DNA of 64,000 nt, from assembly GCA_033977485.1 (NCBI GenBank), contig CM066988.1, forward strand, positions 72,283,169 through 72,347,168, given 5' to 3'. Below, one piece after another: positions 9,645-21,602 of this stretch (position 1 is the first letter of the stretch; the number at the start of each line of letters is the position of its first letter). Source of the DNA: Hydrangea macrophylla (lineage: Eukaryota > Streptophyta > Magnoliopsida > Cornales > Hydrangeaceae). The position numbers were made by a program, and so were the translations under genes. A model generated the notes under the pieces. That model did no database searches and had not been told where the DNA came from. It saw only the letters and a program-made list of their open reading frames with translations.

Positions 9645-12311
9645 CTAAGCATCGTGGAATAACTCTAGATACTTCTCACGCATCTCAGATTCCAACTCCC
9701 ATGAAGCTTTTCCTTCGTCGTGAAACTTACACTGAATCTTCACTAACGGAATTTCTTTGTTCCTCAGCTTCTTAAACTCCCCCATCCAGAATTCACACTG
9801 GTTCTTCAAGGAGTAACACATTGTCATTAACCTCATTGTCTTCAAAGTTGATCTCATGACTCGGATTATGAGCACACTTCCTTAACATGCTGACGTGAAG
9901 CACGTTGTGTACTCCCGGCATCTTAGGCGGCAATGCTAGTCTATAGGCAACTTTTCCTACACATTCGAGGATCACAAATGGTCCAATGAAACACGGTGCT
10001 AGCTTTCCTCTCTTCTTTCCAAATCGGACAATTTCTTGCACTAGAGATACTTTAGCACATGATCTCCAATATTGAATTACAGGCTTCTGCAATGTTTATT
10101 CGCGTAACTCTTGTATCTTCTCTGCGCTGTTCGCATATTTTGTTTTGCAATTTGGATCTTCTCATTAGTTTCCCGAACTAATTCAGATCCAAGCAGTTGA
10201 TTGTCTCCAACCTCTTCCCAACACAAAGGTGATCGACATGGTCTTCAGTATAATGCCTCGAAGGGAGCCATTCCTATACTCGAATGGTGGATGTTATGGT
10301 ACGTGAATTCTATCAGCTGTAGAATATGAGTCTTCTATGAGCTCTCAAAATCAATAACACATGCTCGAAGCATATCCTTTATCACTTGGTTAACTCGTTC
10401 AGTCTACCCATCAGTCTATGGATGAAAGGCAGTGCTCAAGTTTAACGTCATTCCCAAAGATGTCTGTAGACTTTTCCAAAACTCTACAGTAAATCACAAG
10501 TGGCGATCTGATACGATAGACACAGGTACACCGGCAGTCACACGACTTGTTATATATATATATATATATCCGGCTCAAACGCTTGACTAGGTATGACATG
10601 CTGTAAGCTATGAAATGAGCCAATTTGGTAAGTCGATCCACAATTACCCAAATAGCATCATAGTTTTACTGAGATATCGGTAATCCTACTACAAAATCTG
10701 TAGTTTTGCAAAAGCCCTAGAGGCTTTTGTTGCTCCGACATCACTTGCTTACACGTAAGGCATTGAGATATGTGTTCAACAACTTCTTGCTTCATTCCTT
10801 CCCACCAAAAGTTTCTCTTCAAATCTTTGTACATCTTTATACTTCCTAGGTGAATAGTCATTTGTGACTTGTGAGCTTCGTCCATTATGTCCTTTCTGAG
10901 ATTATCATCATCCGGCACACAAAGTTTGCCTCTACATCTATACTCCAATTCTTTGGTTCCTTTACCGTGTTACTTGCGAAACACTCTTAAGAGTCCTTCA
11001 TTCTTCTTCTGTGCCTACAAAATACGACTGATGAGTGTCAATTATACTACCAAACATTCAAAGTGTTGTCCTTCACTTGAATCTGAGTCTTGAATACCAA
11101 ATTCAGCCAAAGTTTCCAATGCTTTCCACTCTTTGACCATAAGAGAAGCTACTGTCATCCTCTGGAGCTTTTGACTCAAAGCATCGGCCACTATGTTCGC
11201 TTTTTTAGGGTGATATTACAGTGTGAAATCATAGTCTTTTAACAAATCCATCCGACATCGTTGCTTCATGTCAAACTCCTTTTAAGAGAACAAATATCTC
11301 AGACTCTTGTGATCCAAAAATAGATTGAACTTCTCTCCATAGAGATAATGTCTCCAAATCTTGAGAGCGAAAACAATCGCGCCTAGCTCGAGGTCATGCG
11401 GCGGATAATTCAACTCGTGAGGCTTCAATTGTCGTGATCCATATGTGATTACCTTCACATCTTGCATCAAAACACATCCAAGTCATTAGTGTGATACGTC
11501 GCTATATATCTGTTCACTACTCTTGGGTATCACAAGCACTGGTGTTGTGGTCAATCACTTTTTCAATTCTTAGAATGCGCGTTCATGCTTGTTACCCCAT
11601 TCAAACTTTAAATCTTTTTTCGTTAGTCCGGTAAGATGAGCTGCGATCTTGGAGAATCCTTCAACAAATCTCCAATAGTATCTAGTTAGACCAACAAAAC
11701 TTTTGATTTTCGTTGTGGTGGTTGGTATATCCAATCCAACACCGCATCTATCTTTGACTAGTCTACGACTATTCCATCCTGCAAGACGACATATCCTAGG
11801 AACTTGAACTCTTTCAGCCATAACTCGCACTTACTAAACTTCACATATAATTGGTTATCTCGAAGGGTTTGTAGTGCAATCCTTATATGTTCTTCATGTT
11901 CTTCCTCGGTCTTCCAATAGATTAGAATATCGTCGATGAACTCAATAATGAATTGGTCCAAGTAGGGCCTAGATACTGGGTTCATTAGGTCCATAAATAT
12001 CGCTGCAGCATTGGTCAATCCAAAAGACATAACCAATAATTCATAATGCTCGTACCTCGTCCTGAAAGTAGTCTTTGAAATATCGTCGGGTCGAACCAAT
12101 AGTTAGTGATATCTGGATCATAGATTGATCTTTGAGAAAGTCGTCACTCCTTGTAACTGATCAAATAAATCATCAATTCTAGGGAGTGGGCTCTTATTCT
12201 TAATCGTAACCTTGTTGAGCTCCCTATAGTTGATACAAAGTCACTGAGTTCTATCCTTCTTCTTAACGAACTACACTGGCGCTCCCCAAGCTGACATGTT
12301 GGGTCGAACAA
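9645..12311 (-). pseudogene. Chromovirus pol: RT, RNase H, integrase, chromodomain (broken)
   Basis: Reading from 12311 downward, the minus strand encodes FVRPNMSAWGAPV, the RT core with FIDDIL (about 11930), RNase H with [14 protein letters not shown] (about 11380), an integrase zinc-binding region with SQCLTCKQVMSE (about 10760), the integrase core with DRLTKLAHF (about 10630) and a C-terminal chromodomain-like block (RNKEIPLVKIQ, SWELESEMREKY, 9650-9830). The domain order and chromodomain mark a Ty3/Gypsy chromovirus of Tekay/Del type. The frame is broken by many stops and shifts, and an AT microsatellite sits in the integrase core (10553-10570). The protein starts in mid-RT exactly at a CACTA end (12315), and the missing gag-protease part is probably the one at 24361-25597. 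Confidence 0.9.
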
Positions 12312-12329
12312 ACTCACTACAACAAAAAT

Positions 12330-12895
12330 ATGCTTTGGCGACGAAAAAATTTTGTCGCCAATTTCGTCGCCTTTGCCTTGTCGCCAAAGGCCCCTGGCGA
12401 CAAAATTTATCTTTTGTCGCCATAGATAAAAATGGCGACGAAATAATTTCGTCGCTATTGATCACAATTTTCGTCGTTATTGATGTGCCTTTTGTCGCCA
12501 AAAAAGTCATTTAGTATGTAGTAATTTTGCATTAGCGACGAAAATATTTTGTCGCCAATTCATCATATGCAATGGCGATGAATTTTTTTCGTCGCCAATT
12601 CATTTTCAGCATATGCAATGGCGACGAAATAATTTTGTCGTGAAATACATAAATGGTTTGCTTGTATTAGCGACGAAAAAATTTCGTCGCCAATTCATTT
12701 TCATCATATGCAATGGCGACGAAATCATTTTGTTGCCAAGCATATAAAAACAATTTGCTTGTATTAGCGATGAAAAAATTTCATTGCCAATTCATTTTCA
12801 TCATATGCAATGGCGACGAAATAATTTTATCGCCAAACATATTAAATGGTTGCTTGTATTAGCGACGAAATAATTTTGTCGCTAAAATTATGTAT
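12330..12895. repeat. Left subterminal GGCGACGA palindrome array
   Basis: About eight units carry TGGCGACGAAAT paired with ATTTYGTCGCCA around an AT-rich centre, spaced by about 60-70 bp of ATGCAATGG / TTGCTTGTATTAG linkers. Each unit can form a strong hairpin. Dense subterminal arrays of this kind are where CACTA transposases bind, in the known En/Spm system. Confidence 0.85.
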
Positions 12896-12899
12896 TCTA

Positions 12900-13180
12900 G
12901 TAAATAAAATTATTTGAATATGCTATAATCATGTTCGTTCCTGTTTATCACAATAATTTTCAAAACCAAAAGAGACGATCATATTAAACACAAAAAGATC
13001 CAATGATCCTGTGTAACTTCATTATACAACAAGATTTAACATTGTAAATTGTTCAATAGCCCAACAAAGAGATAAAATGTAACAAAGTAATATCACATAG
13101 TTCACCATATAACAAATTGTCCGACTACATAACAAAAGTAATAAGATGTCGCCGACAATCTACAGATCCACCATGTCCAC
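12900..13180 (-). pseudogene. Candidate last exon and 3' UTR of the transposon transcript
   Basis: On the minus strand a strong acceptor (TTGCTTTCATGCAG, just above 13180) is followed by three possible frames, all short before a stop, and then about 250 bp of AT-rich sequence running into the subterminal array. This fits a terminal exon plus 3' UTR of a minus-strand transcript that would include the captured exons at 14600-21602. No protein family is recognisable. Confidence 0.3.
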
Positions 13181-13306
13181 ACCCAATCTGCATGAAAGCA
13201 ACGAAAATCATTAATATCTCATTAGTTAGTGAAAGATCATAAAATATGTGAAATATAAAGTAATTATAAGTTGAGTTTCTCTTGAACATATGCTATAAAT
13301 TGTCCT

Positions 13307-14055
13307 AAGTTATGGAATCTACCTCGGGAGTCAATTATTCATTATGTTTCTTCCTCCAAGTCAATTTAGTCGTACCCGGGGTAGGAACGTGGGTTTGATG
13401 CCATGCGGACAATCGATTGTCCGAGTTGCCATGTAAAACCTCAATTATGTGTGTTTTGGAGTATTTTTTACGTTTTAAGCTATGGAATCTACCTCAGGAG
13501 TCCTTTGTTCGTTATGTTTCTTTCTATAAGTCTATTTAGTCTTACCCAAGGTGGAAGTGTAGGTTTGGTGTAAGTTGGACAGTCAGTTGTCCCAATTGCC
13601 ATGTAAAACGCCGATATAGTAATATTTTGGGTCTTTTTCGATGTTTTAAGCTATAGATTCAACCTCAGGAGTCCATTATACATTCTATTTCTTCCTACAA
13701 GTCTATTTAGTCATACCCGAGGTGGGAGTGTAAGTTTGGTGGCATCCGGACAGTCGGTTGTCTGAGTTGCCATGTAAAACGCCGATTATAGGTGTTTTTC
13801 AAAACTTTTTCGATGTTTTAAGCTATGGATTCTACCCGGCAGTCCATTATTCATTCTATTTCTTCCTACAAGTCTATTTAGTCATACCTGATGTGGGAGC
13901 ACGGTTTTAGTGGCAGACAGAGTGCCGGTTGTCCAAGTTGCCGTGTAAAACCTCGATTATGAGTGTTTTGGAGTATTTTTTTTTATGTTTCAAGCTATGG
14001 AATCCACACCTGGAGTCCGTTAATCATTTTGTTTCTTCCTATAAGTCTATTGCAC
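13307..14055. repeat. 171-bp tandem repeat, about 4.4 copies
   Basis: The phrase AAGCTATGGAATCTACCTC starts units at 13307, 13477, 13648, 13820 and 13992 (spacing 170-172 bp). Each unit also has TTCTTCCTACAAGTCTATTTAG, a (G)GTGGGAGTG block and TTGCCATGTAAAAC. Units differ by scattered substitutions. It lies inside the CACTA element and has no coding potential. Confidence 0.9.
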
Positions 14056-14599
14056 ATTTGTTTCTAAATTCAATTCTTCAAATATGCCAGTACTTTATTT
14101 ATATGGATTGAAGAAGTTATTTTCTGTCAAATATCACATATATTCATTGTTTTTAGCTTATTAGTTCATATTTCTCTATGTTAGTATTTAGATTAAGTTC
14201 ATAGTACATTTAATTCACTGCTTTTAGTATTCTTATTAATTCGCTGCTTTAGTTGAACTTAGTTAAATAGTAAGTTTGCTTACTTCCTACTTAGATAGCA
14301 TTAAGTTGTAGTTTAAACAAGTAGTTGTTTTATCTAGTTTTATTTCTTTTATATTTTCTTGCATTACTTTAGTTTCACTAGCTAGTTTAATCAGTCCGTT
14401 AATCTAGTTTAACCAAGTAGAGTGAATGTTGAACACCTAAGTAATAATATTTGACTACTTGCAAAAAACCAACATGGAACTACAACAACAACAATAGGCT
14501 TACTTTGCAAGAACATAGTGCCAATCTGATAAAAGCAGATGTAATAATCCAAAACTCAGCCAAATTTTGCAAAAAATAAAGTACTGTATATGTATGTAC
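14056..14599. other. Non-coding CACTA interior
   Basis: AT-rich sequence after the last partial 171-bp unit, with no exon-like block flanked by splice sites that I can support. Confidence 0.5.
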
Positions 14600-14650
14600 C
14601 TTGCTCAAACACTGAATCCAAATCAAAGTCGGCATATAATTGAGCTTGCC
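14600..14650 (-). pseudogene. Unidentified exon-like block in CACTA
   Basis: 51 bp on the minus strand lie between a TGATACAG acceptor and an AAG|GTACAT donor. Two phases are open (one reads GKLNYMPTLIWIQCLSK, another QAQLYADFDLDSVFEQ). It continues the row of minus-strand captured exons to its right. I do not recognise either translation. Confidence 0.3.
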
Positions 14651-15664
14651 CTGTATCACAAAATTATCCATGTCGGCATAGTTAAATAGATATTTAGATT
14701 TTCCCAAATCATTGTTCTTATATCTTCCCAATAGAAAACTTAAAACCAATGCTACATAGTTCACTTACTAAACTTCACTTTGGTGTCGGACAATGTGTAT
14801 CTGAATTGACAATCCTATGGATTTGTAGTGGTCGATGGATGATATAACTTAATGGAATGGAGTGATTGGTGATCCCATATAATTTGGTAACTAGTCGAGT
14901 CCTTTAAAATCTTATTCTAATCTAGCTGTTTGCATTTTTGTTTTTTTTGTTTCCAAGGGTATCCTAAGCTCATTCTAATGCCTTTAGGTATTAGAGTGAT
15001 TTAAATGCAAAATCATTTCTCCTGAAGTTCCTGCATTATGGCTGTGGCTTTTGAACATATCTCAACTTCAATCCAAAACAAAATGTCTTTGTTACCAAAA
15101 CTTTGGTTACCAACAGCAGACTACTAAAGCAACTTGACATGAAAAGTTACATGGTCACACCATTTTTCTAATACAATACCACAGCCACGTCAGTTGGGAG
15201 AATTCACAATGCAAGCACTACTACAGTTTATGGTTATTATATGCAAGATTCACAAGTTATGGTTTATATGGAGTTTGTATAGATGGATTAACCAAAGATC
15301 TTGTCAGACTTAGCCAAATGCCTCAAGACAAGTATTCAAGATGCTATATATATAATACATACCCATTTGAATGTGTATCCATGGCCTTCCTTCCATGTAT
15401 ATAGGATGTTCATGCCAAATATAGCAGCCACCAAAGAATATACAGACAAACAAACAGTTTCAGAACGTTAGAAAGAGCTCTATCTGCAGCCACGAAGAAG
15501 AGAAAAAGGAAACAGTAGAAGAAGTAAACCAGTGGTGTAGACAGAGTAAGTTAAGATGATGAAGCATTGATTATCAAACACAATTTCAACTGGTCGTGTA
15601 CTGTGTGTTATCAGCAAGAAAATCAGACGATCAATTGTCAATTATTCAAAGGGTTACCTCATAC
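14651..15664. other. Non-coding CACTA interior
   Basis: No exon or domain is recognisable here. The sequence resembles intron DNA in base composition. GGATTTGTAGTGG near 14820 resembles a CACTA end but lacks subterminal repeats and a matching target duplication. Confidence 0.5.
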
Positions 15665-15709
15665 CTGAATGTTAATGTAATCATCTATGTCATCGATGAA
15701 TTCACGCAA
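15665..15709 (-). pseudogene. Captured exon of an MRS2/CorA-type magnesium transporter
   Basis: This 45-bp block has a textbook acceptor (TTTGTTTCCCAG) and donor (CAG|GTATGA) and encodes LREFIDDIDDYINIQ. Plant MRS2/MGT magnesium transporters carry a very similar block (LR-[YF]-[IV]-DDTEDYIN) in the helix before the first membrane segment. The exon is in phase 0 at both ends. It is one of several unrelated minus-strand host exons in this CACTA element, so it is a captured fragment. Only 15 residues support the call. Confidence 0.55.
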
Positions 15710-15957
15710 CTGGGAAACAAAAGAATGTTCAGTAGACGCATCAATATTCCAGAATGAATTGAAGTTCAGGAATAAAAGCCCATTTAGATTAGCTTATTTG
15801 GGACAATCAATTGGGGATATTGAGAGATTAGAGTCCATTTGGCAAAACAGTGGTAGATACAGTTGTCAGCTTGTTCAGAGTGCCTTCAATTCATATAAAA
15901 ATAAGCCTGAAAAGACAGTAACACTCAGCTTAGATTCAGTACTTGATGATGATCAAC

Positions 15958-16091
15958 CAAGCTCTAGATGATGATCACTGCTTTTCTTCAAGTAAAGGAG
16001 ATCAAGCCTCTGACCATCCTCCCTAATGATGTACTTGGCTCCAGTTTTGCCAGGAGGAGGATGAGGACCATATTCAACAAGCTCCTTCAGC
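15958..16091 (-). pseudogene. Captured exon of RNA polymerase II largest subunit
   Basis: This 134-bp block with an AG acceptor and G|GT donor encodes RLKELVEYGPHPPPGKTGAKY and then IIREDGQRLDL-YLKKSSDHHLELG. This matches the plant RPB1 segment just before the DGD-containing catalytic region. NRPB1 is the largest subunit of RNA polymerase II and is essential, so an isolated exon inside a transposon is a capture. The conserved arginine in DLRYLKK is replaced by leucine. No neighbouring RPB1 exon (with DGDFVLFNRQP) was found within the element. Confidence 0.8.
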
Positions 16092-16269
16092 CTAGCCACA
16101 AAAGTTAATACTAATTGACAGAAACAGGCACATAAAAGTGTATCCCAACAAATTTTCTAAAGATCAACCTTTCTATATTCTATTACTGCAGTTCATATAA
16201 TATAGAAACTATAATTTTGCAAAATAATATGAGCATAGATGAAATGTAATTGAACAACTTGCTTTGCAC

Positions 16270-16330
<61 letters not shown>

Positions 16331-17218
16331 TATACTGATAACAGTTTGGTCTTAATCTATTTCTGGCTTTGGGCGTGTGCTGCTATGTATAAATGAAGAG
16401 ATGTGTATGCACCCATTTACTCGCGCCAAATCCATTCAGTAGCATCTAATCAAATGTCAAACTGCCTTTGGCATCTTTTATATCAAAAGGTACCTTTTAA
16501 ATTAATTTTATAAATATGTATTGATCAGCTATTGAATGGAAGCTAGCAAAAAAAAATATATATATATATACACACACACACTGATTGGTCACAACTCACA
16601 CGAGCACATTGGTGCTTTATATACAAGGGAATTATATAGTGCTTCTCGCGTGCACTAAATGAATATTTCATTCCCCTACAATCTCGATCGTGCGGCTACA
16701 CATTTTTCTCATTTATAAAACATGTTCCCTTACACAAGATAACTCCATTAAACGAAACAAGTTTCCCAAAATAGATTGATGGCATTGCTGAGGATAACTC
16801 CCCATCTACACACAAAAGAACTCCTAACCTCTTTAATGAGAGCTATAAATTTAAGAGCTTACAGTATAGTGTGTATGCTATAATGAATTAACAAGATAAT
16901 TGGGGCCTGTTAAGAACTTAGCGGAATTCAGGGTTTTTTTTTCTTCACTTTTCTAAAAATGAAAAACTAAAAATGTGTTTGTTTGGTACTCTTTTTTTCC
17001 CAGTCTAAAGTATTCTTTTTTTTTTCATCTGTTTTTTTCAAAAATAGTTAAAAACTACTATGTTGATGCTATTTGTTCATAGCACACATGCTAAAAGTGC
17101 AAAATCTCTAAAGATCACATTGCAATCAATCAACCAGTGCTTCATTATACAATCAAATATATCAACATACAATCATAAAAATGACCTTATATACTGAAAA
17201 TATTGCTTGTTCTCTCAC
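16092..17218. other. Intron-like sequence with microsatellites
   Basis: This holds a GA microsatellite of nearly 60 bp (16271-16328), a TA/CA microsatellite (16557-16580) and AT-rich filler. No exon is supported. A stretch around 16920-17045 is rich in poly-T. Confidence 0.5.
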
Positions 17219-17317
17219 CTTTGTGATATCAGAAAGCACCTCATTCTCTTTACAATTGTACTTGTCCAATTGTTTTCCAAGCTCAGCTTCTATTTTATGA
17301 ATAAGATCTACATCATT
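17219..17317 (-). pseudogene. Captured exon of DEAD-box RNA helicase (RH36-like)
   Basis: This 99-bp phase-0 exon has a TCTACAG acceptor and AAG|GTGAGA donor. It encodes NDVDLIHKIEAELGKQLDKY, then a variable acidic part and VLSDITKV. The block ND-VDLIHKIE--GK is typical of the C-terminal end of the helicase core in plant RH36 / yeast Dbp8 / human DDX49, nucleolar helicases in small-subunit rRNA processing. No ATPase motifs (DEAD, SAT) are nearby, so only this exon was captured. The upstream open frame on the same strand is intronic. A related DEAD-box paralogue is the main alternative. Confidence 0.65.
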
Positions 17318-17626
17318 CTGTAGACATCTCGAAAATTCCGAAATGGCCATTGAGAAACAAAATGAAAATGAAATGCTACATTTAAGGCTGTTACCAGTAG
17401 TAGTCTTGTTTGCGTAGGGCTGGAAGGGTAAATTGGAGATGTTTTCTAATCTTCTTAACATTCTTTTTGTACAATGGCTGGACGGAGCAATCTACATATA
17501 TTAAAACTGTATTCACGCATCGATACATATATTGACACAGAACCTTATGGATTTTATTGGGAATTCTGCAGTAAGTACTCTACTGATATTGCCCCCACCC
17601 AAAATTGGGTGTTTTGAGTTTCCTTG

Positions 17627-17666
<40 letters not shown>

Positions 17667-19703
17667 CAACAACAATGTCTTCATTGAAGGAAGAAGATGT
17701 GCAGATAAGGGAACTAAATTATTAATCTAGCCTTTTTGTGTAGTGTGCCACATTTAGGAGTAGTGTAAATCTTTCTGTTCTTGACAATGTACCAAAAGGC
17801 ATCTTTTTGACGAGTCCCAAAGGGCACTCTTGAAAGCATAAAGCTTCGAAATAATATCAAGAGTATTATGCTACAACCAACGAAAAAAATTCAAATGCTA
17901 AACCTTGGACTTTGTAATCAGCATCTTCTTGCGTAAGAATGTACAAGTACAAAATACAAAAGCAATCCATCTATTAAGGAGGCTAATGGAGAGATTTTGA
18001 GGGAAGAAGAAAAACTTCAAATAATTTTTTATTAATTTGGAGAAAGAATATCATAGAGACTCTAGAGATTTAGAAAGAAAAAAAATAAAACAAAGAATTA
18101 TAACCACGCGTGCCTTCGGCAAATAGGTAACTTCATGTTTATTGGTAATAACTTTTTGTGCCTTTGGCACTTCCGTATAAATTAGGACTATACATTTATG
18201 AGGATTAGAATAAAATGCATACACCCTATTATAGGAACCATAGTAATCAACCGAGCAACATAAAAAAGCGACACATTTTCGTTGCAAAACCCTTTTGCAA
18301 GGAAAAATTTTTGTTACTCAATTCCTTGCAGAAGCTTCCTCTCTAAAGCGTTTAGAAACGAAAACAAATTGACCTGCCGTCAGAATTTTTCCTTTTTGGG
18401 TACCAACCATTCAAATTCACATACCCCTTCAATTTGATATCTGCCAAATTAAGAGGACTGAAAAAACCTACATGTAAGGCTTTGTTTTTGCCAAACAAAA
18501 GAAAGTGCACTTTTCCCTTTGTTTATGTGCATACATGTATATGCGTGTAAATACTAGCAGTTTAATGGTTTGAACATACGGAGAAAAGCACAGGTCCGAC
18601 AATCCTTACCATGTTTTTAACAAGAATGGATGTCACAATTCTACTGTTTTTGAAAGATTTTTGAACAACATGGACTATCTTGATCACTAAAGAAACTAAA
18701 TCTAGCTTATTTCTCAAGCTTGAGATTTAATTAATAAGACAACATTACTTGTGATTTGAACCTCATAAGGCTCCCTCTTGAGTAAGAAGAAAGAAGCAAG
18801 CATTGCCTGCATTATGTTCATACTTAAAAGTTGCACTTAAACTACTTAGGTAAAATTCCTAAACTGTGGTCCTACATGAAGCAATACATATCAGATGTAA
18901 ACAAACTAGATTTAATTCTATTTGGGTGTTGTCCTTTCCTCTTTAGACAATTCAATGCATTATCCTACCGAGTAATTGATACTTTACCTACAATTAGAAT
19001 TGTAAATTTTCTTATCTATTGCCAAACAACTTTAAATTCTCGAATACAATCAATACATTACGCTATTCTCTTCCATATTTTTGAATTATTTAAACCACTA
19101 ACTTCAAAAATACTAAATATAAAAAAGATGACATTAATAACAACGTCAAACTTTAACTTAGAATCAAAACTTATCCTACAGCAGGTGATGAAATTTCATA
19201 CATGATTGAATACTAATATAAAGAAAAGAATTTATTTATACATAATCGAAGAAAATCATGATTGAATATTAAGTACAAAGAAAACAATTTATTTCATACT
19301 TAATCAAAGAAAAAATACAATGAAAAGAAATGAAACATTAACACTTTGCGTAAATAAAATCTTATGATTAAAAAATCCCATCTAGAGAGTTTAAGAAAGT
19401 AATGGATTACTATTTTAACTCACTACATTTAATATGAGCATTTGAAGCTAAAATAAAAAATAAAAAATACACATACATAGTATATTAGTAATACAATAGA
19501 GAGTGAAAAAGCTTGATCAACTCTTAATTTCACGTTATGAAGTTGTAGCTTTTGTAACTACGCATAAGATATATTTGTCTACGCACATATTTATATGCAA
19601 AGACATAGGATGTTACAAATTCGCACATAATTTTATATAGATTGATAAAGGATGTGCACTAACAATGATTTATATAATATAGAAGATAGTTATCAAGAAT
19701 CAC
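17318..19703. other. Long non-coding stretch in CACTA interior
   Basis: No exon is supported. It includes a CA microsatellite (17629-17664) and AT-rich DNA with open frames up to 124 codons (18831-19205) that have no recognisable features and AT-rich codons. An AAGTGCCAAAGGCACAAAA-type small palindrome occurs near 18165. Confidence 0.5.
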
Positions 19704-19769
19704 CTTGTCTTTTTTATGACTTCCAATGAGAAAGAGATTGTCATCAACATTTATGCTTGTTATCACAAC
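19704..19769 (-). pseudogene. Captured exon, probably WD40 repeat
   Basis: This 66-bp block with a TTTCAG acceptor and AAG|GTGATT donor encodes VVITSINVDDNLFLIGSHKKDK. The pattern V-TSI-VDD---LIGSHKKDK fits beta strands A-C of a WD40 blade and would follow naturally on the GH dipeptide of the exon at 21258-21310. Joined directly, however, the reading phase gives a stop, so either a mid exon is missing or the frame decayed after capture. The protein is not identified beyond the repeat type. Confidence 0.4.
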
Positions 19770-20182
19770 CTGAAACATGACCAAATAGGGACAAGATGGA
19801 TAAGGGATGTGGATAACCTGGCTTTTGTCATGTGCAAAGTTGCTTTTCAAAGCTAATTTTCCAAAGCACATATAGGTGTTTAACAATGCAACAAAACAAC
19901 CTTAGCTTCCACAAAAAGTTTATTACAACAATTTCATCATCTATTTTTTTTTTTTTTTAACTTTTATGCTGATGCAACATAAACCTCAAATGAATGAATC
20001 ATATTAATATTACATTGACTCACCACCTTATTTTGGTGGCTTCTATGGATATAAATAAACATTGTTAAGAACAAAGCTATTCAAAGTTTCAACCTATATC
20101 CAAACAGAAACAAAAAAAAAACAGAGTGCATGAACCACGATTTCTAAAACATTAAAGGATGGGGTTATCAACTAGGTTTAGG

Positions 20183-20674
20183 CATGGCCGGCCCAAAGGG
20201 GGGCCAAAGGGGCAACCGGCCCGGGCCACCAAAGTTCACAAAATTTTGAGGGCCCTGTGAAATTTTTATAATTAGATTTTCTCCTTGAGATTTTTAGTAT
20301 TTTACATTTAGACATCCCAAGGCCCAATTTAGTATCATCAACTACATATATATTGATATACATGTACATAAAACTCAAAAGCGAAGACTCTAGAATTTTG
20401 AAAATTACACTTTTAGTGTACAATTTTTTTGAGTTTTGGAAATAGGCCCCTTTAAAATTTAAAAATACCATACAATGTTTAAGTTTCACAAATAGACTCA
20501 TAGACCCAAAAAAAAATGACCAATTATGTATAAGCAAATCCTAAAAAAATTGTCAATTATGTATAAGTATACCCCAAAAAAAATTACCTCAGGGGCACTG
20601 CCCCCAAACCCTGGTATAAGGGCCTCCTTTTTAATAGTTCGTCCCAGGACTCCAAATGCTTGGGACCGGCCCTG
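20183..20674. mobile_element. Non-autonomous hAT element with 8-bp TSD
   Basis: This 492-bp element is bounded by a perfect 8-bp duplication GGTTTAGG (20175-20182 and 20675-20682). The termini CATGGCCGGCCCAAAGG and (reverse complement of the right end) CAGGGCCGGTCCCAAGC form imperfect inverted repeats. 8-bp duplications and CA-G(G)GCCGG ends are typical of hAT transposons. The interior has AATTATGTATAAG-type direct repeats and no transposase, so it depends on a partner. Because it lies inside the larger CACTA element, it inserted after that element formed. Confidence 0.9.
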
Positions 20675-21257
20675 GGTTTAGGCCAACCATTACAGCTAAT
20701 AATGCTAAGATTCTGCAACTAATCTTACTATTAAAGTAGTGTCATTTCAATAAACAATTTTTGTCTTTTTTTTTTGTTGGACAAACTTTTTGACCTTGTT
20801 GGAGCATAGTGGCCAACACAAAATTTTCAATCACTTAGAAGTTACGATGTGGCAGTGTTACGTAGAAATGAAATTGATCACAATAAATTTTTAGGGTGGG
20901 ATCACACCTTCAAACCCACATTAAAGTGGGACACAAGTGGGTTCTACCAATCGAAAATACTACTAAGTGTGATTGGGTGCAGAGTACAAAAAAATCTTTG
21001 ATATAACAGTGATATTATGTCCTCCGTATCACATTACTAATGCTCGCGAATTCATCAAGGCTGATTAACAAATTGAAGCTAGGTAAAAGACCATGATTGG
21101 TTAAAGTTAAAAAGTTAAATAAATAAAAAATAAAAAAACCTGAAACTTTTATGATGAACAATCAATTAAAACTATCAACTCTTGCCAAAAACATAAATAA
21201 ATTGAAACTAAACCTTTAGGCAATGATTGAATACCAACAAAGCAAGTTATTTGGTAC

Positions 21258-21310
21258 CTGTGGCCATTCAAGCTACAGAGATGTCGTCCAAGCTCAACAT
21301 CCCAAGCTGC
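21258..21310 (-). pseudogene. Captured WD40-repeat exon
   Basis: This 53-bp block has a CTATAG acceptor and CAG|GTACC donor and encodes AAWDVELGRHLCSLNGHR. W-D-V-E-G---SL-GH is the junction between two WD40 blades. Its phase (0 in) fits the exon at 21568-21602, which ends in phase 0. WD40 proteins are beta-propeller scaffolds. The exact gene (for example an F-box/WD40 protein) cannot be named. Confidence 0.6.
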
Positions 21311-21567
21311 CTATACAGTTACTGGATAAAATGGATTTATAATTAGTATTGAGATTCAGAGAACTATAATACAAGCATCAAGGACTATCCAAAAAAAAAT
21401 TTGAAAAGGTTTTGGGTCCAGAAATTGTTTCCTGCCCACAACAAATAAAAAATTCTTCAGAAAGTGGAAATATAGAGAAATAACTTAGATATTAAACTCA
21501 AATATATGTGTTTTTGTGTCTATATGAGCAGAGTGAGAGGGACAAATATCAGAGGACAGCAACTTAC

Positions 21568-21602
21568 ATAGCTATGATTCACGGCCACATTTTTTCTCCA
21601 TT
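21568..21602 (-). pseudogene. Captured short exon upstream of WD40 exon
   Basis: This 35-bp block lies between a GTTTGTTTCAG acceptor and a near-consensus TAT|GTAAGT donor and encodes WRKNVAVNHSY in the phase compatible with the WD40 exon at 21258-21310. It is probably part of the same captured gene. Upstream (21603-22300) is AT-rich sequence followed by a G-rich repeat and GA tracts, which could be a promoter or 5' UTR region. Confidence 0.45.

Noticed and set aside
10411..10641. Separate small gene in chromovirus integrase
   Set aside because: The frame is integrase core read across an AT microsatellite insertion.
14808..14834. TTTGTAGTGG as the right end of the 12315 CACTA element
   Set aside because: There is no subterminal GGCGACGA array beside it and the following bases do not repeat the ACT before the left end.
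15687..15971. 94-codon plus-strand frame
   Set aside because: It lies antisense to two better supported captured exons (MRS2-like and NRPB1) and shows no protein-like motif of its own.
18831..19205. 124-codon open frame as a host gene
   Set aside because: AT-rich sequence with biased hydrophobic composition, no domain, no splice context and no supporting neighbours.
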